Assembly: GCF_016904885.1 (NCBI RefSeq) | Contig: NZ_JADWYI010000001.1 | Location: forward strand, 4,464,001 to 4,528,000 | Length of the DNA stretch: 64,000 nt | Direction: 5' to 3' | DNA from: Archangium primigenium | GTDB taxonomy: Bacteria; Myxococcota; Myxococcia; Myxococcales; Myxococcaceae | In this document: piece by piece, positions 15,946 through 25,600 of the stretch | Position numbering within the stretch: position 1 is the first letter of the stretch | How the letters are laid out: each line of letters opens with the position of its first letter | Program-made: the position numbers and the translations under genes | Notes under the pieces: model-generated | The model's database searches: none | What the model was told of the DNA's origin: nothing | Seen by the model: only the letters and a program-made list of their open reading frames with translations

Positions 15946-17409
15946 TCACCGCGAGACACAGCGCGCGAGCGCGTCACAGATGCGCGAGAGCTCGTCCGGC
16001 TCGTGCGCGGCGAACCCGAAGCGCAGGGCGTCCAAGGGCCCCACTGGGAGGTGGGTCGAGCCTGGCGCGATGAGCAGCCGCTCCTCGCGGGCGCGCGCCA
16101 CCAGGGCCTCCGCGCTCCCCCGGCGAAGCTTCAACCACAGCGCCAGTCCCCCCGCGGGCACCGTGTACTCGAAGTGCTCGCGCAGGGAGGGCAGGGCGCT
16201 CAGCCTCGCGTGAAGGTGGTCCCGGCGGGCCTTGTAGGTGCGGCGTGCCCGCCGCGCGTGGCGCTGGATGGTCCCGTCCTCGAACAGCTCGACGATGGCG
16301 CGCTCGAGGACCGTGTCGCCCTGCCGCTCGAGCACCGCCCGTATCTCCCTCAGCTTGCGAATGCACGCGTCCGAGGCGACGAGGTAGCCGAGCCGGACCG
16401 TCGGTGCCAACAGCTTCGAGAGGGACGCGATGTAGACGACGTGCCGCGAGCCGCCGGTCGCATGGAGCGGCAGCAAGGGCTCGCCCTCGAAGTGGTACTC
16501 GTAATCATAGTCGTCCTCGAGCACCGTGAAGTCGAAGCGCTCGGCGAGCTGCAACAGCTTCATCCGCCGCTCCGGCGCCAGGGCGACCGAGGTGGGGTAC
16601 TGGTGGTGCGGCGTCACGTAGACGGCCTTCAACCTGCCCGCCAGCCGTCGCGCCGTCTTCTCGAGGAGGTCGGTTCTCAGGCCATCCCCGTCGATGGGGA
16701 TGTGGGTGACCCGGGCTCCCGCGAACTCGAACGCGCGCCACGCGGGCGCGTATCCCGGCACCTCCGCCGCGACCACGTCGCCGGGGCCGAGCATCGCCAG
16801 CGCATAGAGGCCCAGCGCGCCCTGGGCCCCTCGGGTGAGGAACACCTCGTCACGGGTCGTGGAGAGGCCGCGCGCCTGGTTGACGAAGCCGGAGAGCACC
16901 TCGCGCAGGCCTGGATCGCCCGCGGGGTCTCCGTAGCCCACCGCCGTCCGGTGAACGGAGCGGAGCGCCCGGGCGTACGCGCGCGACAGCTCGGTGAGCG
17001 GCGCGAGCCGCGGGTCGGGCAGGCCATCGGTGATGGAGACGAACGGCGCCTCCCGGCGGCTCGGGCCCGTCTTGCGCGGTGGGGGGAGTTCCACGTCGGC
17101 GACCGCCGAGCGGGGCAGGGACGCGGCCACCCGTGTCCCCGAGGCCGGACGGGTCTCGAGCCAGCCCTGGCCCACGAGCTCCTCGACGGCCGCCACGACG
17201 ACCTTCCGGTTCACGCCGAGCTGGTCGGCCAGCGTGCGGCTGCCGGGCAGCATCGCGCCCGGTTGAAGCCGCCCGCGCTGGATTTCACGAACGATGGCGC
17301 GCGTGAGCTGGGTCTGCCGGGAGACCGTCCCGTCGTGTTCGAGCGCGAAATCGAACCGCCACGGGCGCTGCCCTGGACCCTCGGTCCGGGTGCTTCTGGA
17401 GCGTTCCAT
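15946..17409 (-). CDS. MocR/PdxR-type regulator (GntR wHTH + aminotransferase domain)
   Basis: A 487-residue fusion from ATG 17409. An N-terminal GntR-type winged helix (LTRAIVREIQRGRLQPGAMLPGSRTLADQLGVNRKVVVAAVEELVGQGWLE, about residues 36-86) is followed by a class I aminotransferase-like domain. The latter keeps the PLP features: Asp in LEDDYDYEY, and the Schiff-base lysine in IASLSKLLAPTVRLGYLV. Such proteins sense pyridoxal phosphate or a PLP-amino acid adduct. The gene is divergent from the cupin-aldolase operon (166 bases between starts), its probable target. An upstream in-frame extension to 17535 would run over the shared promoter region and adds no domain. Confidence 0.92.
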   Translation of the reverse strand: MERSRSTRTEGPGQRPWRFDFALEHDGTVSRQTQLTRAIVREIQRGRLQPGAMLPGSRTLADQLGVNRKVVVAAVEELVGQGWLETRPASGTRVAASLPRSAVADVELPPPRKTGPSRREAPFVSITDGLPDPRLAPLTELSRAYARALRSVHRTAVGYGDPAGDPGLREVLSGFVNQARGLSTTRDEVFLTRGAQGALGLYALAMLGPGDVVAAEVPGYAPAWRAFEFAGARVTHIPIDGDGLRTDLLEKTARRLAGRLKAVYVTPHHQYPTSVALAPERRMKLLQLAERFDFTVLEDDYDYEYHFEGEPLLPLHATGGSRHVVYIASLSKLLAPTVRLGYLVASDACIRKLREIRAVLERQGDTVLERAIVELFEDGTIQRHARRARRTYKARRDHLHARLSALPSLREHFEYTVPAGGLALWLKLRRGSAEALVARAREERLLIAPGSTHLPVGPLDALRFGFAAHEPDELSRICDALARCVSR

Positions 17410-17575
17410 GGGTCCAGGCTGCCGCGACGCGAGCGCTCGCTCAATGGCAAGCAAGCCCCGCCATGCCTCCACCAACTGGACCCCTGCCCATTTCGATTCT
17501 GGAGGATTCGGGGGGTCCAGCTTCTGGCTACACACGGACTCGCGTCACGACACGCCCCAACCCCTGGAGCCAAGA

Positions 17576-18073
17576 ATGGCCGACACATTTCATTCCGCCG
17601 ACTTCGACAAGACCCCGCCCCGACCCCGGGTGGTGATGCCAGACAGGCTCGCCCATCCCGCCGTCGAGAGCGCGGGCCAGCACGGCGACTACTCGAAGGC
17701 GCGCAAGCATCCGGTGTTCTTCGTGGACTTGCCCTCGCATGCCCTCAGCATGACCATTGGTTGGTTGGAGCCTGGCCAGTCCTCCAACCGTCACCGTCAC
17801 ACCTACGAGACGATCCTGTTCGTGCTCGAGGGCGAGGGGTACTCGTACGTCGGTGGGAAGCGGATCCCCTGGAAGGCGGGCGACGCCGTGTACGTGCCCG
17901 TGTGGGCGTGGCACAACCACGTGAACACCGGCAAGGGCCGGGCGCGGTACCTGGCGTGTGAGAACGCTCCGATGTTGCAGAACATGGGGGGCGTGGCGCT
18001 GCGCGAGGAGGTGCCGGACCGCGGCGACGAGTTCTTCGACAAGAACCACGAGACGGAAGGGGGTGCCGCGTGA
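17576..18073 (+). CDS. cupin domain protein
   Basis: A 165-residue single-cupin protein. Motif 1 with metal ligands is seen in GQSSNRHRHTYETILFVLEGEG (His-x-His and Glu), and motif 2 in WKAGDAVYVPVWAWHNHVN (His). The small barrel would bind Fe(II), Mn or Zn and may act as a dioxygenase, isomerase or sensor. The ATG at 17576 follows TGGAGCC. The next gene starts inside its stop codon (GTGA), so cupin and DapA-type aldolase are translated together and very probably act in one pathway. The divergent MocR regulator suggests control by PLP or an amino compound. The substrate is not apparent. Confidence 0.88.
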   Translation: MADTFHSADFDKTPPRPRVVMPDRLAHPAVESAGQHGDYSKARKHPVFFVDLPSHALSMTIGWLEPGQSSNRHRHTYETILFVLEGEGYSYVGGKRIPWKAGDAVYVPVWAWHNHVNTGKGRARYLACENAPMLQNMGGVALREEVPDRGDEFFDKNHETEGGAA

Positions 18074-18972
18074 ACGCCCCGCTCAAAGGCATCGTGGCCT
18101 ATCCGATCACGCCGTTCACGACGAGCGGTCGCGTCGACGAGGCCCTGCTCGGCCGGATCGTCGATGACATGGTGAAGGCGGGCGTCCACGCGATCGCGCC
18201 CCTGGGCAGCACCGGCGTGTTGCCGTACCTCTCCGACGAGGAGCGGGAGCAGGTCGCGGAGGTGGTCATCCAGCGGGTCGCGGGACGCGTGCCCACGCTC
18301 GTGGGGGTGTCGAGTCTCACCACGGAGCGGACCCTCCACCACGCCAGGCACGCCGAGAAGCTCGGCGCCAGCGCGGTGATGATCATCCCCATGAGCTACT
18401 GGAAGCTGAGCGACGCGGAAATCGTCGGCCACTTCGACGCGGTGGCCCGGGGCATCTCCACGCCGATCGCCGCCTACAACAACCCCGCCACGGGGGGCCT
18501 CGACCTGAGCCCCGACGTCATCTCCCGACTGCTCGAGATTCCCAACGTCACCATGGTGAAGGAGAGCACCGGCGACGTGAACCGCATGCACCGGCTCGTC
18601 CAGCTGTGCGGCGAGGACGTGGCCTTCTACAACGGCAGCAATCCGTTGGCGCTGGCGGCGTTCGTCGCGGGGGCGCGCGGCTGGTGCACCGCCGCGCCCC
18701 ACATCATCCCGAAGCTCAACCTCGAGCTCTACGAGGCCATCCAGCGAGGCGATCTCGCCGGGGCCCGCCGGAGCTTCTATCGCCAGCTGCCGTTGCTGCG
18801 GTTCATCGTCGCGCACGGCCTGCCGCGCGCCATCACCGCGGCCCTGGAGTTGATGGGGACCACGGTGGGGCCGCTCCGGGCCCCACTGCGAGCGCTCCCT
18901 CCCGAGCACGTCGCCGAGCTGCGCCAGATTCTCGTCGAGCTCGAGGTGCTGCCGGGAGGGCGGGTGAGCTGA
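18070..18972 (+). CDS. dihydrodipicolinate synthase/N-acetylneuraminate lyase family aldolase
   Basis: A 300-residue (beta/alpha)8 class I aldolase of the DapA/NanA family. The glycine-rich GSTGVLPYLSDEER motif binds the pyruvate carboxylate. The catalytic tyrosine is in IAAYNNPATGG and the Schiff-base lysine in VTMVKESTGDV. DapA proper has Thr-Thr-Gly-Glu at the first motif; here it is Gly-Ser-Thr-Gly-Val, so a different pyruvate-linked aldol reaction is more likely than lysine synthesis. The GTG start overlaps the cupin stop. The pair cupin plus aldolase behind a MocR regulator suggests catabolism of an amino or keto acid. Confidence 0.9.
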   Translation: MNAPLKGIVAYPITPFTTSGRVDEALLGRIVDDMVKAGVHAIAPLGSTGVLPYLSDEEREQVAEVVIQRVAGRVPTLVGVSSLTTERTLHHARHAEKLGASAVMIIPMSYWKLSDAEIVGHFDAVARGISTPIAAYNNPATGGLDLSPDVISRLLEIPNVTMVKESTGDVNRMHRLVQLCGEDVAFYNGSNPLALAAFVAGARGWCTAAPHIIPKLNLELYEAIQRGDLAGARRSFYRQLPLLRFIVAHGLPRAITAALELMGTTVGPLRAPLRALPPEHVAELRQILVELEVLPGGRVS

Positions 18973-19332
<360 letters not shown>

Positions 19333-19362
19333 GGCACTTCCTTTCAAGGGGTGGGGCAAAAA

Positions 19363-19383
19363 CTGGAATAAATTGAATACCAG
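19363..19383. promoter_or_regulatory. imperfect palindrome in AT-rich upstream region
   Basis: CTGG-x-AT-(N7)-AT-x-CCAG inverted repeat, 31 bases upstream of the Cys-rich lipoprotein start and within an AT-rich tract that also resembles a promoter. It is a candidate operator. Confidence 0.35.
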
Positions 19384-19405
19384 AAATAAGCTCCACACAA
19401 GCATT

Positions 19406-21808
19406 TCAGGTGCGCTGTCCGCGGGCCTTGGGGCTGGCCTTCGGCGCGCCGCCGACGAAGGCCGCCAGGTGCTCGCCCGTCAGCGTCGACTTCGCCGCCA
19501 CCAGCGCGGCCGGGGTGCCCTCGAACACGATCCGCCCGCCGTCGTGGCCCGCGCCCGGCCCCAGGTCGATGATCCAATCGGCGTGCGCCATCACCGCCTG
19601 GTTGTGCTCGATCACGATGACGGACTTGCCGGAGTCGACCAGTCGGTCCAACAGGCCGAGCAGTTGCTTGAGGTCGGCCAGATGCAGGCCGGTGGTCGGC
19701 TCGTCGAGCACGTAGACACCGCCCTCGGCGCCCATGTGCGTGGCGAGCTTGAGCCGCTGCCGCTCTCCGCCCGACAGCGTGGTGAGCGGTTGTCCGAGCC
19801 GGAGGTAGCCGAGTCCCACGTCGGCCATGCGCCGCAGGATCGCGTGCGCGGCCGGCGTGCGCGCCTCGCCGGTGCCGAAGAAGCCGACCGCGTCCGCGAC
19901 CGGCAGATCGAGCACCTCGGCGATGTTGAGGCCGCCGAAGCGGTACTCCAGCACCGACGCCTGGAACCGCCGACCCTCGCACTCCTCGCAGACCGTGGTG
20001 ACGCCGGCCATCATGCCCAGGTCGGTGTAGATGACCCCGGCGCCGTTGCAGGTCGGACAGGCGCCCTCGGAGTTGGCGCTGAACAGGGCGGGCTTCACGC
20101 CATTGGCCTTCGCGAACGCCTTGCGAATGGGCTCCAGCAGGTCGGTGTACGTCGCCGGGTTGCTGCGCCGCGAGCCGCGGATGGGCGCCTGATCCACCGA
20201 CACCACGCCCTCCTGGGTCCCCACCGAGCCGTGGATGAGCGAGCTCTTGCCCGACCCGGCCACGCCCGTCACCACCACCAGCACGCCGAGCGGGATGTCG
20301 ACATCCACGTTCTTGAGGTTGTGGGAGCGGGCGCCGCGCACCTTCATCACCCCCGAGGCCTTGCGCACCGAGGGCTTCAGGGCGATCCGGTCGTTCAGGT
20401 GGCGCCCGGTGAGCGTGCCGCTGGCTTGCAGGCCCTCGACGGTCCCCTGGAAGACCACCTGGCCGCCCGCGGTGCCCGCGCCGGGGCCGATGTCGACGAC
20501 GTGGTCGGCGATCGCGATCAACTCCGGCTTGTGCTCGACCACGAGAACGGTGTTGCCCTTGTCGCGCAGCCGCAGCAGCAGATCGTTCATCCGCTGGATG
20601 TCGTGGGGGTGCAGCCCGACCGTGGGCTCGTCGAAGACATAGGTCACGTCGGTGAGCGACGAGCCGAGGTGACGGATCATCTTGGTGCGCTGCGCCTCAC
20701 CGCCCGACAGGGTGCCCGCCGGCCGGTCCAGGCTGAGATAACCCAGCCCGATCTCCACGAACGAGTCGAGCGTGTGCCGCAGCGAGGCCAGCAGGGGCGC
20801 GACGTTCGGCGCGTCCAGACCGCGCACCCACGCGGCCAGGTCGCTGATCTGCATCGCGCAGGCTTCGGCGATGTGGATGCCCTTGATCTTGGAGGAGCGG
20901 GCGGCCTCGCTCAGCCGGGTGCCACCGCACTCGGGACACGGGGCGAAGGTGACCGCGCGCTCCACGAACGCGCGGATGTGCGGCTGCATCGCGTCGACGT
21001 CCTTGGTCAGGAACGACTTCTGGATCCTCGGGATCAAGCCCTCGTAGGTGAGGTTCATCTTCTCGACCTTCACCTTGGTCGGCTCTTTGTAGAGGAAGTC
21101 CTGGCGCTCCTGGGGGGTGTAGTCCCGGATCGGCTTGTCCGGGTCGACGAAGCCCGAGGCGCCGAAGATGCGCACGAGCCAGCCATCCGCCGTGTAGCCG
21201 GGAATGGTGAGGGCACCCTCGTTGAGGGACTTGCTGTCGTCGTAGAGCCGCGACAAGTCGATGTCGGAGACCGAGCCCATGCCCTCACAGCGCGGGCACA
21301 TGCCGCCCACGGACGTGAAGACGCGCTCCTCGGTCTTTCCCTCGCCCTTCTCGATGGAAATCTTCCCGGCCCCGCGCACCGACGGGATGTTGAAGGAGAA
21401 GGCGTTGGACGGGCCGATGTACGGCTGGCCGAGGCGGCTGAAGAGCACCCGCAGCATCGCGTTGGCGTCGGTGGCCGTGCCGACCGTCGAGCGGGAATTG
21501 GCGCCCATGCGCTCCTGGTCGACGATGATGGCGGTCGTCAGTCCGTCCAGCACGTCGACCTCGGGCCGGCCCAGCGTCGGCATGAAGTTCTGCACGAACG
21601 TGCTGTAGGTCTCGTTGATCAGCCGCTGGGACTCGGCCGCGATGGTGCTGAACACCAGCGACGACTTGCCCGAGCCCGAGACGCCGGTGAACACCGTCAG
21701 CCGCCGCTTGGGGATGTCGAGGCTGACGTCCTTCAGGTTGTTCTCCCGAGCGCCTTGGACGCGAATCAGGTCGTGGCGGTCGGCGGGGTGTCGGGTGGAA
21801 GAGGTCAT
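19406..21808 (-). CDS. short UvrA paralogue (UvrA2-like ABC excinuclease subunit)
   Basis: About 800 residues from ATG 21808, shorter than true UvrA (about 940). Two ABC modules are complete: Walker A GVSGSGKSS and AGSGKSSLIHG, signatures LSGGEAQRTKM and LSGGERQRLKL, Walker B VTYVFDEPTVGLH and VYVLDEPTTGLH. The zinc-module cysteines are present (CPRCEGMG, CPECGGTR, CPTCNGAG, CEECEGRR). The missing length fits loss of the UvrB-binding part, as in UvrA2 proteins that accompany DNA-damaging or intercalating compounds and provide resistance or tolerance. A true uvrA should be elsewhere in the genome. It stands alone here, with an inverted repeat just upstream of its start. Confidence 0.9.
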   Translation of the reverse strand: MTSSTRHPADRHDLIRVQGARENNLKDVSLDIPKRRLTVFTGVSGSGKSSLVFSTIAAESQRLINETYSTFVQNFMPTLGRPEVDVLDGLTTAIIVDQERMGANSRSTVGTATDANAMLRVLFSRLGQPYIGPSNAFSFNIPSVRGAGKISIEKGEGKTEERVFTSVGGMCPRCEGMGSVSDIDLSRLYDDSKSLNEGALTIPGYTADGWLVRIFGASGFVDPDKPIRDYTPQERQDFLYKEPTKVKVEKMNLTYEGLIPRIQKSFLTKDVDAMQPHIRAFVERAVTFAPCPECGGTRLSEAARSSKIKGIHIAEACAMQISDLAAWVRGLDAPNVAPLLASLRHTLDSFVEIGLGYLSLDRPAGTLSGGEAQRTKMIRHLGSSLTDVTYVFDEPTVGLHPHDIQRMNDLLLRLRDKGNTVLVVEHKPELIAIADHVVDIGPGAGTAGGQVVFQGTVEGLQASGTLTGRHLNDRIALKPSVRKASGVMKVRGARSHNLKNVDVDIPLGVLVVVTGVAGSGKSSLIHGSVGTQEGVVSVDQAPIRGSRRSNPATYTDLLEPIRKAFAKANGVKPALFSANSEGACPTCNGAGVIYTDLGMMAGVTTVCEECEGRRFQASVLEYRFGGLNIAEVLDLPVADAVGFFGTGEARTPAAHAILRRMADVGLGYLRLGQPLTTLSGGERQRLKLATHMGAEGGVYVLDEPTTGLHLADLKQLLGLLDRLVDSGKSVIVIEHNQAVMAHADWIIDLGPGAGHDGGRIVFEGTPAALVAAKSTLTGEHLAAFVGGAPKASPKARGQRT

Positions 21809-21817
21809 GGGTGCACG

Positions 21818-21835
21818 CATAAGTTTGGGCTTATG
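21818..21835. promoter_or_regulatory. inverted repeat upstream of the UvrA paralogue
   Basis: CATAAG-TTTGGG-CTTATG is a perfect six-base inverted repeat ten bases before the ATG at 21808 (minus strand). It resembles a repressor half-site pair overlapping the transcription start and could regulate the UvrA paralogue. Confidence 0.45.
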
Positions 21836-21893
21836 GGATGTCAAGCACGCGGATCGCCCCGTCAGGCGGTGACCGCGTGGCTAGGATGCGCGC

Positions 21894-22562
21894 ATGCGCA
21901 TGACGCGGGAGGGCAGGACCCGGATTCTCATGGCAGCGGGCGTCCTGGGAGGAGGGCTCTACCTGTTGGGCATCGCGCTGGCGAACGCTCCGCTGCGCCT
22001 GGGCGTCAAGGGCATTCCCATCGTCTGCCTGATGCTGTGGCTGGGGCCCGCGTCCACGCGCTATGCGCGGCGGGTCCTCGGGGGGCTCGTGCTCTCGTTG
22101 GCCGGAGACCTGTTGCTGGAGTTTCCCCGCCTGTTCCTGCCGGGCCTGGGAGCGTTCCTGCTCGCCCATGTCTCCTATGTGGCCGCCTTCCTCTCGGTGA
22201 CACGCGCGCCGGCCCTCGCGCGGGGCCTGCCTTTCGCGCTGTTCGCCATGGGGGCGACGGCGTTCCTCTGGCCTCGGCTCGGAGACCTGGCACCGCCGGT
22301 GGCGGCCTATGTCGTCGTCATCTGCACGATGATGTGGCGCGCGGCGGCCCTGTGGGGCGGGGCGGGACTGACGCCGCGCGCGCAAGGGTTGGCGCTGGCC
22401 GGCGCCCTGGCGTTCGCCACGAGCGATGGCGGGCTCGCCATCCAACTCTTCGTCCACCCCACGGCCTGGGCGGGCTACCCCATCATGCTGCTGTACTGGG
22501 CCGGTCAGCTCGGCATCGCCTTGTCGGCGGAGGCGCCTGCCTCCATGTCAGACTCTCCGTGA
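21894..22562 (+). CDS. lysoplasmalogenase-like membrane protein (YhhN/TMEM86 family)
   Basis: A 222-residue protein with about seven to eight hydrophobic segments over its whole length. The YhhN/TMEM86 pattern is visible: a lysine before the second helix (LGVKGIPIVCLMLWL), LSLAGDLLLEF with the conserved Gly-Asp, LGAFLLAHVSYVAAF with the conserved Phe and His, and later GALAFATSDGGLA. TMEM86B hydrolyses the vinyl-ether bond of lysoplasmalogens. Myxobacteria make ether lipids, including plasmalogens used as developmental signals, so this activity would make sense here. That link is inference. The gene is divergent from the UvrA paralogue with 85 bases between starts. Confidence 0.85.
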   Translation: MRMTREGRTRILMAAGVLGGGLYLLGIALANAPLRLGVKGIPIVCLMLWLGPASTRYARRVLGGLVLSLAGDLLLEFPRLFLPGLGAFLLAHVSYVAAFLSVTRAPALARGLPFALFAMGATAFLWPRLGDLAPPVAAYVVVICTMMWRAAALWGGAGLTPRAQGLALAGALAFATSDGGLAIQLFVHPTAWAGYPIMLLYWAGQLGIALSAEAPASMSDSP

Positions 22563-22601
22563 AAATGTCTCATCGTCCCTACCGGACCGGAAGGTCCCAG
22601 G

Positions 22602-25600
22602 ATGGAAGACATGCCTGCGCGCCGCCACGATGCCCGCGTTCTTGGACTGTTGTGGATGTTGCTGATGGGCTGTGGTGAAGCCCTCGGACCCTCCGCCGAG
22701 CCTTTGGAATCCGGAGCCCACCAGGCCGGTGTCGTCACGCTTCCGGGAGCGGAGCTGTTGGACGGAGTCCCCGTCACCGTCAGCGGCGATGCGTCTTCGC
22801 TGACCTACTTCCAGGTCAGGGTTCCAGCGGGGCTGACGGAGGTCTCCTTCGCGCTGACGGGCGGAACCGGCAATGCGCACCTGGCCATCCGGCGCGGCGA
22901 GATTCCCACCTCCACTGTCTACGATTGCAGTTCCCGCGGCTTTTCCAACGAGGAACGGTGCAACGTCCCATCACCGGTCGCCGACACCTGGAGCGTGAGG
23001 GTCGAGGGATCCTCGGCGTATGCGAACGCGAAGCTGGTGGTCTATTTCAACCAGCCCCTGCCGCTGTTCCCCAACACCGTGGTGTCCGCGACGACCAACA
23101 AGCCGACGATGTACTTCGTCGATGTCCCGGCGGCCAAGGGCAGGCTTCAGTTCCAGGTGACAGGCAACAGCCTGGTGAAGGCCCGGTTCGGGGCCCGCCC
23201 CACCGAGACGCTCCACGACTGCGTCGGGGCGGCGTGTGACATCTTCAAGCCCAGATCCGGTCGCTACTACGTCCTGTTGTCGAATCAGGTCTCGGGCAAT
23301 CAGTTGATGGCCTCGGTGACGGGGACCGTGAAACCCACCGTGACGCTTTCGTCAGGGCAGACGGTGACGGGCATCAGCGCCTCTCGGGATGATCTGCTCT
23401 ATTACACCCTCAACGTCCCGACGGGTCAGGCCCGGCTCGCGGTGGAGACCTCGAGCGTCGTGAGAGCGTTGTCCGTGCAGCCCTCGGATCCGTACCCTGG
23501 CAGCGCGGCGGTGGATTGTCTCGCCACCGCGCCGACGAGCGGCGGCGCCTCCTGCACGATCGACAATCCCAAGGCGGGCACCTGGTACGTGGTGCTCCGG
23601 GCGACGAATGTCTTCTCGGGGTTGAACCTGACGGCCCGCGTGGTGGCCAGCACGGGCAGCGGAACGGTGACGGTGCTGCAGAACCACCAGCAGGTGACGG
23701 GCCTCTCCGGCGGGACGATGGAAGACCGATACTATTCCTTGAGCGTTCCCGCGGGCATGCCCTTCCTGAATGTCCGGACGACACAACAGACGGGCCTCGC
23801 CGAGGTGTTCGTCCAGCAGGGTGTGTCACCCAAGCGAGGGGAGGGCACCTCGTGTGGGTCGGGTTGCACGTTCCCGTCTCCGGCACCGGGCACCTGGTTC
23901 ATCCTGGTGCGTGGCTACACGACCTTCTCCGGGCTGAGCTTCTCCGCGGGCGTTCCCTCCGTGTCTGCGTTGTGGAAGGACACGTCACTGCAATACAGCT
24001 CCGAGCGGCTGTACTACGTCGTCGATGTCCCGGAGGGACAGACGGAGGCCACCTTCACGCTCGCGTCCGAGCACAACAACTGGGCCATGGTGAAGTACGG
24101 GGCCTGGTCGACCCACTTCAGCGACGGTTGCAGATCTCCCTGCACGCTGTACCGCCCCCAGGCCGGGCGCTACTACGTCACGGTGTATTACACGTCGGGG
24201 ATTGTCTTTGGCTCCCTGACCGCGGGGTATGGGGGAGGGCCCGTCGCCGCCCTGACGGATGGCGTTCCCGAGGCCTTCACCTCGGGCGTTCCGCGGGAGT
24301 TCCGGTACTGGCGGCTCGACGTGCCGGCGGGCCAGACACACTTGCGCGTGGACCATGCCTTCCCGCGCGCCACCCAGACGCAGCTTTACGTCCGTTACGG
24401 AGAGGCCCCCGCGACGTTCCAGTTCACCTGCAAGGCCACGGCATGGACCTACAACGACGCTCCACCCGGACAGTCCTGTCTCATCGAGCAGCCCCAAGAG
24501 GGGGCGTGGTACGTGCTGGTGGCCAGTGCGTCCGCGTTCGACGGCATCGTCCGGGCGACGACCAGCTCCACCCTTCCAGGTCTGACGCCGGGTCTGGAGG
24601 AACCACCGTTTGGTGGAGCGCCGGGCGGTGAGCGGGTGTGGACGGTCGAGGTTCCGCCGGGCCTCAGCGACTTCCGGGTGATGCTCACGGGCGGCACGGG
24701 AAACGCGGACCTGTATGTGAAACACGGCGAGGCCCCGGGGACGACCTATGACTGTGCCTCCATGCATCCCAACAACGAGGAGGATTGCGAGTTCGCCCAT
24801 CCGCTGCCGGGGACCTGGTACGTCGCGGTCCGGGGGACGGAAAGCTTCGCGAATGCCCGTCTGCTCACGACCCTGGCGACGACGCCGGGGGAGGGCGTGA
24901 GGACGCTGGGCAACGGAGAGAACGTGGTGGCCCTCAAGGGAAGCCTGGGCTCCGTCCAGTACTTCCAGGTGGAGGTGCCGCCGGGCAAGAACCGGCTGAT
25001 GGTGGGGCTGTCGGGAGGTCGTGGCAATGCGAACCTCGCGATCCGTCAGGGGGCCCGTCCGACGCTGTCCGAGGCGGATTGCCGGAGCCAGTCCTCCACC
25101 AACCTGGAGATCTGTGTCATCGAGAACCCGACCCCCGGAACGTGGCTCATCCGGGTCGAGGGCGAGACGGACTTCAAGGACGGGGTGCTGACCGCGCGCC
25201 ACGGTGTCGCCCAGGAAGTCATTCCCCTGACGCTCGGCACGCCCGTGCCCAACATCTACCTCGGTCCCAACGAGACGCAGGTCTTCTCCGTCACCATCCC
25301 CTCGAGCAGCGACATGATGCGGGTGGATGTGCAGGCGGGGGTGAACGCGCCCACCGATGTGCGCTTCGCGGACGTGGGCGTCAACAGCCACCTCTCCTGC
25401 ACGACGTCTGGCCCCTTCACGCTCTGTCCGCATCCCTTCGTCCTGGGCGGCCCCAAGGGGCAGCGGCTCGTGTCGGTCAGGTCTCGCACGCCCGCGTCCG
25501 CCTCCTGGGGAACGCAGGTCACCGTCGTCGCGGGCATCACCTCGTGGAACGCGGACACGACCCATCCCTCGTTGATGAATGGCGTGGCCGTGGCGGAGTT

